From positions 1 through 64,000 of the forward strand of contig CALRJH020000013.1 of NCBI GenBank assembly GCA_943367475.1: DNA of 64,000 nucleotides, in the 5' to 3' direction. The stretch's first letter is position 1, and every line of letters starts with the position of its first letter. This document shows positions 60,082-64,000 of this stretch, piece by piece. This DNA comes from Methylophilus sp943367475. Lineage in GTDB: Bacteria > Pseudomonadota > Gammaproteobacteria > Burkholderiales > Methylophilaceae. Under the pieces are notes generated by a model. The model did no database searches. It saw only the letters and a list, made by a program, of their open reading frames with translations, and was not told the origin of the DNA. A program made the position numbers and the translations under genes.

Positions 60082-62466
60082 ATGACAGTGGATATGAGCC
60101 AGTTTTATGAGGTGTTTTTTGACGAGGCTGAAGAGTTATTGGCCGAGGCAGAACGCCTGTTACTCGGCATTGATGTCGCTGAGCCAGATATCGAGCAGTT
60201 GAATGCCATTTTCAGGGCAGCCCACTCCATCAAGGGGGGGGCGGCTACTTTTGGCTTTATGGACATGGCAGAAATTACCCATGTGCTGGAGAACCTGCTG
60301 GATAAAATTCGCAAACAGGAAATGGCGCTGACCAATGAGCATGTAGATGCTTTTCTGGCCGCTAAAGATGTGATCAAGATGCAACTGGATGGTCATCGCC
60401 ATGGCAGTAGTGTGGATGCCGAGCAGGTGGGTGATGTTTCCATGATGCTCAAATCCCTGTCTGAAGGCAAGGGTGCAGCCATCCCTGCCGATCCACTGAT
60501 TGAAGAATCCAAACCGATACCTGAAGCACTGCAAGTGGCAGATCAGAAGCCATTGATTGAATTAACGGCAGATGATAAAGCCAAAGGCCTCAAGCTCTAC
60601 GATGTAGGGCTGCCGGAAGTGACAGAACGTGACTTGAGTAACTTGAAAGACGAGCTTGCCCTGCTGGGTGAAGTCGCGGTTTATCAACGTGACAATAACG
60701 CACATGCTCTGCTGATCAAAACGGACTCGAGCGCGGATGACATTGTCTCCATCTGTTCGTTTATTGTAGACCCTGATGCCTTAGATGTGCAGGAGGCTGG
60801 TGCGCCTGCTGCACCCGTGGTGACAGAAGCGGCGCCTGTTGTCGCTGAAGTTGTTCAGGCTGCGACAGAAGACCTGGGATATGGCTTCTTTGATGATGAT
60901 CCTGTGGTCACTAGCGAACCCCAGCCAGCTGCCAAATCACAAGCCCCGGTATCTGCCGACGGCAAGGTGAAAGTGGCAGAGGAAATGGGCTATGGCCTGT
61001 TTGCTGAAAATGGCCAGGACTCACAAGAAGAGGGCTATGGCTTTTTTGCACCATTCAAGCCACATCCTGATGCGCCAAAAGCACAAATGATCGGTGACGA
61101 AACACCGGTCAGTACCATCATTCCTGCTACAGCAAGCCCATCTGAAACTTCGGTCGCGGCGACTGCGGTGCAAGAAGACAGACGTGCGCAACCAAGACGT
61201 GAGGCAGACAAACCTGCAGCTCAGAATGCTGAAAGCAGCTCTATTCGTGTCGGCGTTGAAAAAGTGGATCAGCTGATTAACCTGGTCGGCGAACTGGTGA
61301 TTACCCAGGCCATGATTGAGCAGCGTGTAAATGCGCTTGACCCGGTGGAAAATGAAGCGCTGATTAACAGCCTCAGCCAACTGACACGTAATACCCGCGA
61401 TTTGCAAGAATCTGTGATGTCTATCCGCATGATGCCGATGGACTTTGTATTCTCGCGCTTTCCGCGCATGGTACGTGACCTGGCGGCCAAGCTGGGCAAA
61501 AAGGTGGAATTTGTCACCAGTGGCGCGGCAACTGAACTGGATAAAAGTCTGATTGAGCGCATTGTCGATCCGCTCACCCATTTGGTGCGTAACAGTGTGG
61601 ACCACGGCATTGAAAAACCCGAAGCACGTAAAGCCATAGGTAAGTCTGAAAGTGGCACATTGACACTGTCTGCTGCACATAAAGGCGGCAGCATTGTGAT
61701 TGAAGTGACCGATGATGGCGGCGGCTTGAACCGTGAAAGAATTTTAGCAAAAGCGATGTCAAATGGCTTGCCTGTCAATGAAAGCATGACAGACAGCGAA
61801 GTGTACAGCCTGATTTTTGCGCCTGGATTTTCAACCGCGGAAGTCGTGACCGATGTATCCGGTCGTGGTGTGGGGATGGATGTGGTCAAACGTAACATTA
61901 CTGCCATGGGCGGTAATATCGAGATCCGTTCCGCACTGGGCTATGGCACGACCATCTCCATTTCACTGCCATTGACACTGGCTATTCTGGACGGCATGTC
62001 TGTTTCACTGGGCAAGAGCGTCTATGTGGTACCACTCAACCTGATTGTTGAAACCCTGCAACCACGTGCTGAAGACCTGAAAACGGTCACGGGTGAAGGA
62101 CTCATGGTGCATGTACGCGGAGAATATTTACCGATTATCGCTTTGCATGCCTTGTTTAACCACCCGACCGAGATCACCAGCCCGACAGAGGGGGTATTAC
62201 TGATTCTGGAATCAGATGGTAAAAAATCGGCTTTGTTTGTAGACCGCCTTGTCGGCCAGCAGCAAGTTGTGATCAAGAGCCTGGAAACCAACTTCAAACG
62301 GATTCCAGGGGTATCTGGCGCCACCATTATGGGCGATGGCTCAGTGGCATTGATTCTGGATGTGCCAGCCATTACACAAATGGGACAAACCACTAATTAT
62401 GTCACCGGGGGCATGGCATTTGCCAATCAGAACTATTCAACTTTAGATAAGCATATCAATGCATAA
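60082..62466 (+). CDS. cheA: chemotaxis histidine kinase CheA
   Basis: A 794-residue CheA. The P1 Hpt domain has the phospho-accepting His in RAAHSIKGGAATFGF (H48). A P2-like region (about 160-235) is degenerate. A linker (236-380) carries three copies of a GYG(F/L)F motif at 266, 303 and 318. Dimerisation (about 385-450), kinase (N box LVRNSVDHGIEKPEAR, G1 DDGGGL, G2 SGRGVGMDVVKRN) and CheW-like P5 (about 650-785) domains are complete. It takes signals from receptors through CheW and phosphorylates CheY. Confidence 0.95.
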   Translation: MTVDMSQFYEVFFDEAEELLAEAERLLLGIDVAEPDIEQLNAIFRAAHSIKGGAATFGFMDMAEITHVLENLLDKIRKQEMALTNEHVDAFLAAKDVIKMQLDGHRHGSSVDAEQVGDVSMMLKSLSEGKGAAIPADPLIEESKPIPEALQVADQKPLIELTADDKAKGLKLYDVGLPEVTERDLSNLKDELALLGEVAVYQRDNNAHALLIKTDSSADDIVSICSFIVDPDALDVQEAGAPAAPVVTEAAPVVAEVVQAATEDLGYGFFDDDPVVTSEPQPAAKSQAPVSADGKVKVAEEMGYGLFAENGQDSQEEGYGFFAPFKPHPDAPKAQMIGDETPVSTIIPATASPSETSVAATAVQEDRRAQPRREADKPAAQNAESSSIRVGVEKVDQLINLVGELVITQAMIEQRVNALDPVENEALINSLSQLTRNTRDLQESVMSIRMMPMDFVFSRFPRMVRDLAAKLGKKVEFVTSGAATELDKSLIERIVDPLTHLVRNSVDHGIEKPEARKAIGKSESGTLTLSAAHKGGSIVIEVTDDGGGLNRERILAKAMSNGLPVNESMTDSEVYSLIFAPGFSTAEVVTDVSGRGVGMDVVKRNITAMGGNIEIRSALGYGTTISISLPLTLAILDGMSVSLGKSVYVVPLNLIVETLQPRAEDLKTVTGEGLMVHVRGEYLPIIALHALFNHPTEITSPTEGVLLILESDGKKSALFVDRLVGQQQVVIKSLETNFKRIPGVSGATIMGDGSVALILDVPAITQMGQTTNYVTGGMAFANQNYSTLDKHINA

Positions 62467-62478
62467 GGAGCGTATGCA

Positions 62479-62988
62479 ATGACAACCACTGAAATGAGCA
62501 ACACCCAGAGTACTGCTGCCAGCAACCTGAAAACGGCTGCCGGAGAATACCTGACGTTTGTCCTGGGTAACGAGCAGTATGGTATCGAAATTTTAAAAGT
62601 ACAGGAAATCCGCGGCTACGATGCAGTCACCCAGATTGCCAATATGCCAGCCTTTATCAAGGGTGTGGTCAATTTGCGCGGAAAAATTGTGCCGATTGTC
62701 GACCTGCGTATCAAGTTCAATCTTGGTAAGGTCGAATACAACGAATTCACTGTGGTCATTATTCTCAACCTCAATGGCCGCATCGTCGGCATTGTCGTGG
62801 ATGGTGTATCAGATGTACGCGAGCTGCGCGAGGAACACTTGCGCGAGGTGCCGTCACTGGTGACTCGTATTGATACGAAATATATCGTAGGCCTGGCGAC
62901 CATCGAACAGGAAATGTTGATTCTGGTGGATATTGAAAAACTGATGACAAGTGATGAAATGGAGTTGATGGACGCAGTGGTGCACTAA
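62479..62988 (+). CDS. cheW: chemotaxis coupling protein CheW
   Basis: A 169-residue two-lobed beta-barrel adaptor linking receptors to CheA. Family features are YLTFVLGNEQYGIEILKVQEI, NMPAFIKGVVNLRGKIVPIVDLRIKF and VDGVSDV. A 25-residue Thr/Ser-rich leader precedes the domain. It starts 12 nt after cheA and precedes a receptor gene. Confidence 0.95.
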   Translation: MTTTEMSNTQSTAASNLKTAAGEYLTFVLGNEQYGIEILKVQEIRGYDAVTQIANMPAFIKGVVNLRGKIVPIVDLRIKFNLGKVEYNEFTVVIILNLNGRIVGIVVDGVSDVRELREEHLREVPSLVTRIDTKYIVGLATIEQEMLILVDIEKLMTSDEMELMDAVVH

Positions 62989-63027
62989 ACCACCCATCAG
63001 AAACACCGAGAACAACAGGGGGATATT

Positions 63028-64000
63028 ATGATTTCAAGCATTTTGAACATGCTGGCTGGTAGTACCAAAGAGTACCGGACAATTAAAAATGAAGTGAGTG
63101 AGTTTAAAGCATTAAAGGCAGAGATCAACAAAGCACGCTGCATTGTTGAATTGAATGCCAATGGCGAAATCACGCATGGTAATCACAACTTGTGCCAGGC
63201 ACTGGGTTACAACGAGTCAGAATTACTTGGTCAGCATCATCGCATCCTGTTATCTCGGGCAGAAGCAAGCAAGCCCGAATACGAACAATTCTGGTCAGCA
63301 TTAAAAAGTGGTCAATCGCAAGTAGGCACTTTCAAAATGGTGAATAAAGTCGGTGAAGATTTCTGGTTTCAAGGCTATTACGCGCCAGTCTGTGATGGAC
63401 CAAACAAAAGCCTGCGTAAAGTGGTGGCGTATTTAACCGACATTTCAAAAGAAAAAGCGCGCACCCTGGCTTTACAGGTGGAAGAGGATGCCCTGAATCA
63501 GTCATTTGGGGTGATGGAATGTGACATGCAAGGCACTATTTTATCTTGCAATGAGATGTTCCTGAAACCGCTGGGCTACGCAGAAAAAGAAGTTGTTGGC
63601 CAGCCGGTCAGCAAAATTCTGTCTGCTGAAACAGCCAGCAGCGTCGCCTATAAATCGCTATGGCAAGAACTGAATAATGGTAAAAGTATCACCAGAGAAA
63701 TTTGTCGCGTTGCAAAAAACGGTGATGAATTCTGGTTTCAATCCACGTATGTTCCCGTCAGGGATGAATCGGGCAAGCCAAGCAAAGTGGTGGTCTACTC
63801 TTACTGCGTGACCGAGGAAAAGCGCAAGAATGCTGATTACATTGGGCAGATCAAAGCGATTAATCAAACACAGGGCGTGATTGAGTTTGATCTCGAAGGC
63901 AATGTGCTCGCTGTGAATGATCGGTTTTTAAATTTCGTCGGTTATGGTCGTGAGGAGTTACTGGGTCAACATCACAGCACGCTTGTTTCGGAGAGATACA
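63028..64000 (+). CDS. multi-PAS chemoreceptor or signal protein, 3' end outside window
   Basis: An open frame of 324 codons beginning MISSILNMLAGSTKEY, still open at the window end. AGGGGG forms the ribosome-binding site. Two full PAS domains (about 35-145 and 155-270) and the beginning of a third (about 280) are seen; each contains the GYxxxELLGQxH and EDFWFQ-type motifs of Aer-like PAS domains. There is no signal peptide or N-terminal membrane helix, so the sensor part is cytoplasmic. Position after cheW suggests that the missing part is a methyl-accepting signalling domain; this is inference. Confidence 0.82.
   Translation, partial: MISSILNMLAGSTKEYRTIKNEVSEFKALKAEINKARCIVELNANGEITHGNHNLCQALGYNESELLGQHHRILLSRAEASKPEYEQFWSALKSGQSQVGTFKMVNKVGEDFWFQGYYAPVCDGPNKSLRKVVAYLTDISKEKARTLALQVEEDALNQSFGVMECDMQGTILSCNEMFLKPLGYAEKEVVGQPVSKILSAETASSVAYKSLWQELNNGKSITREICRVAKNGDEFWFQSTYVPVRDESGKPSKVVVYSYCVTEEKRKNADYIGQIKAINQTQGVIEFDLEGNVLAVNDRFLNFVGYGREELLGQHHSTLVSERY

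Noticed and set aside
1..64000. tRNA, rRNA, CRISPR, insertion sequence, prophage or toxin-antitoxin loci
   Set aside because: None could be recognised by eye on either strand: no direct-repeat arrays, no transposase or integrase frames, and no T-arm consensus in the gaps.

Overview
The window reads as part of the chromosome of a methylotrophic betaproteobacterium, most likely a member of the Methylophilaceae (Methylophilus, Methylovorus or Methylotenera). The pointers are a PqqA-type PQQ precursor microgene at the left edge, the smc-zipA-ligA order, an FlhDC-controlled flagellar and chemotaxis cluster, and the general character of the proteins. Family and genus are inference. No rRNA, tRNA, CRISPR array, insertion sequence or prophage was recognised, and nothing in the window looks clearly foreign.

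Left part (1-13.2 kb): metals. pqqA sits alone at the edge on the minus strand. A four-gene minus-strand operon with 4-nt overlaps follows: a TonB-dependent receptor behind a Fur-like box, an ABC ATPase and two ABC-2-type permeases. Next is a zinc-homeostasis operon (ZIP transporter, two COG0523 GTPases, DUF1826 protein) behind two perfect GCAAC-N3-GTTGC operators, then zur, which lies downstream of selO. The same operator core precedes a secreted zinc-hydrolase-like gene at 317, so these genes probably form one Zur regulon.

Middle (13.3-46.7 kb): a compact exosortase H locus (sortase, accessory membrane protein, and a subtilase with an IPTL-CTERM tail); an RNase II-like/methyltransferase operon; a composite hairpin element; and a GGDEF-EAL protein whose N-terminus is a plant-type ethylene-binding domain with all key residues in register. 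After these come a FecI-FecR-TonB receptor-PepSY iron module, a YbaK deacylase, two transglutaminases, queF, smc-zipA-ligA, a TPR protein, msrPQ and a PAS/GAF/GGDEF/EAL protein.

Right part (46.7-64 kb): flagella and chemotaxis. On the minus strand is flhB-flhA-flhF-flhG-fliA-motC-motD, where FlhG has lost its P-loop. On the plus strand are flhD-flhC (behind a long, hairpin-rich upstream region), a membrane-anchored methyltransferase, motA-motB, a QFQDM-type chemotaxis protein, cheY, cheA, cheW and a PAS-bearing receptor cut by the window end. The cell thus has two stator sets and several routes (c-di-GMP enzymes, PAS receptors, a possible ethylene sensor) for linking environment to motility.
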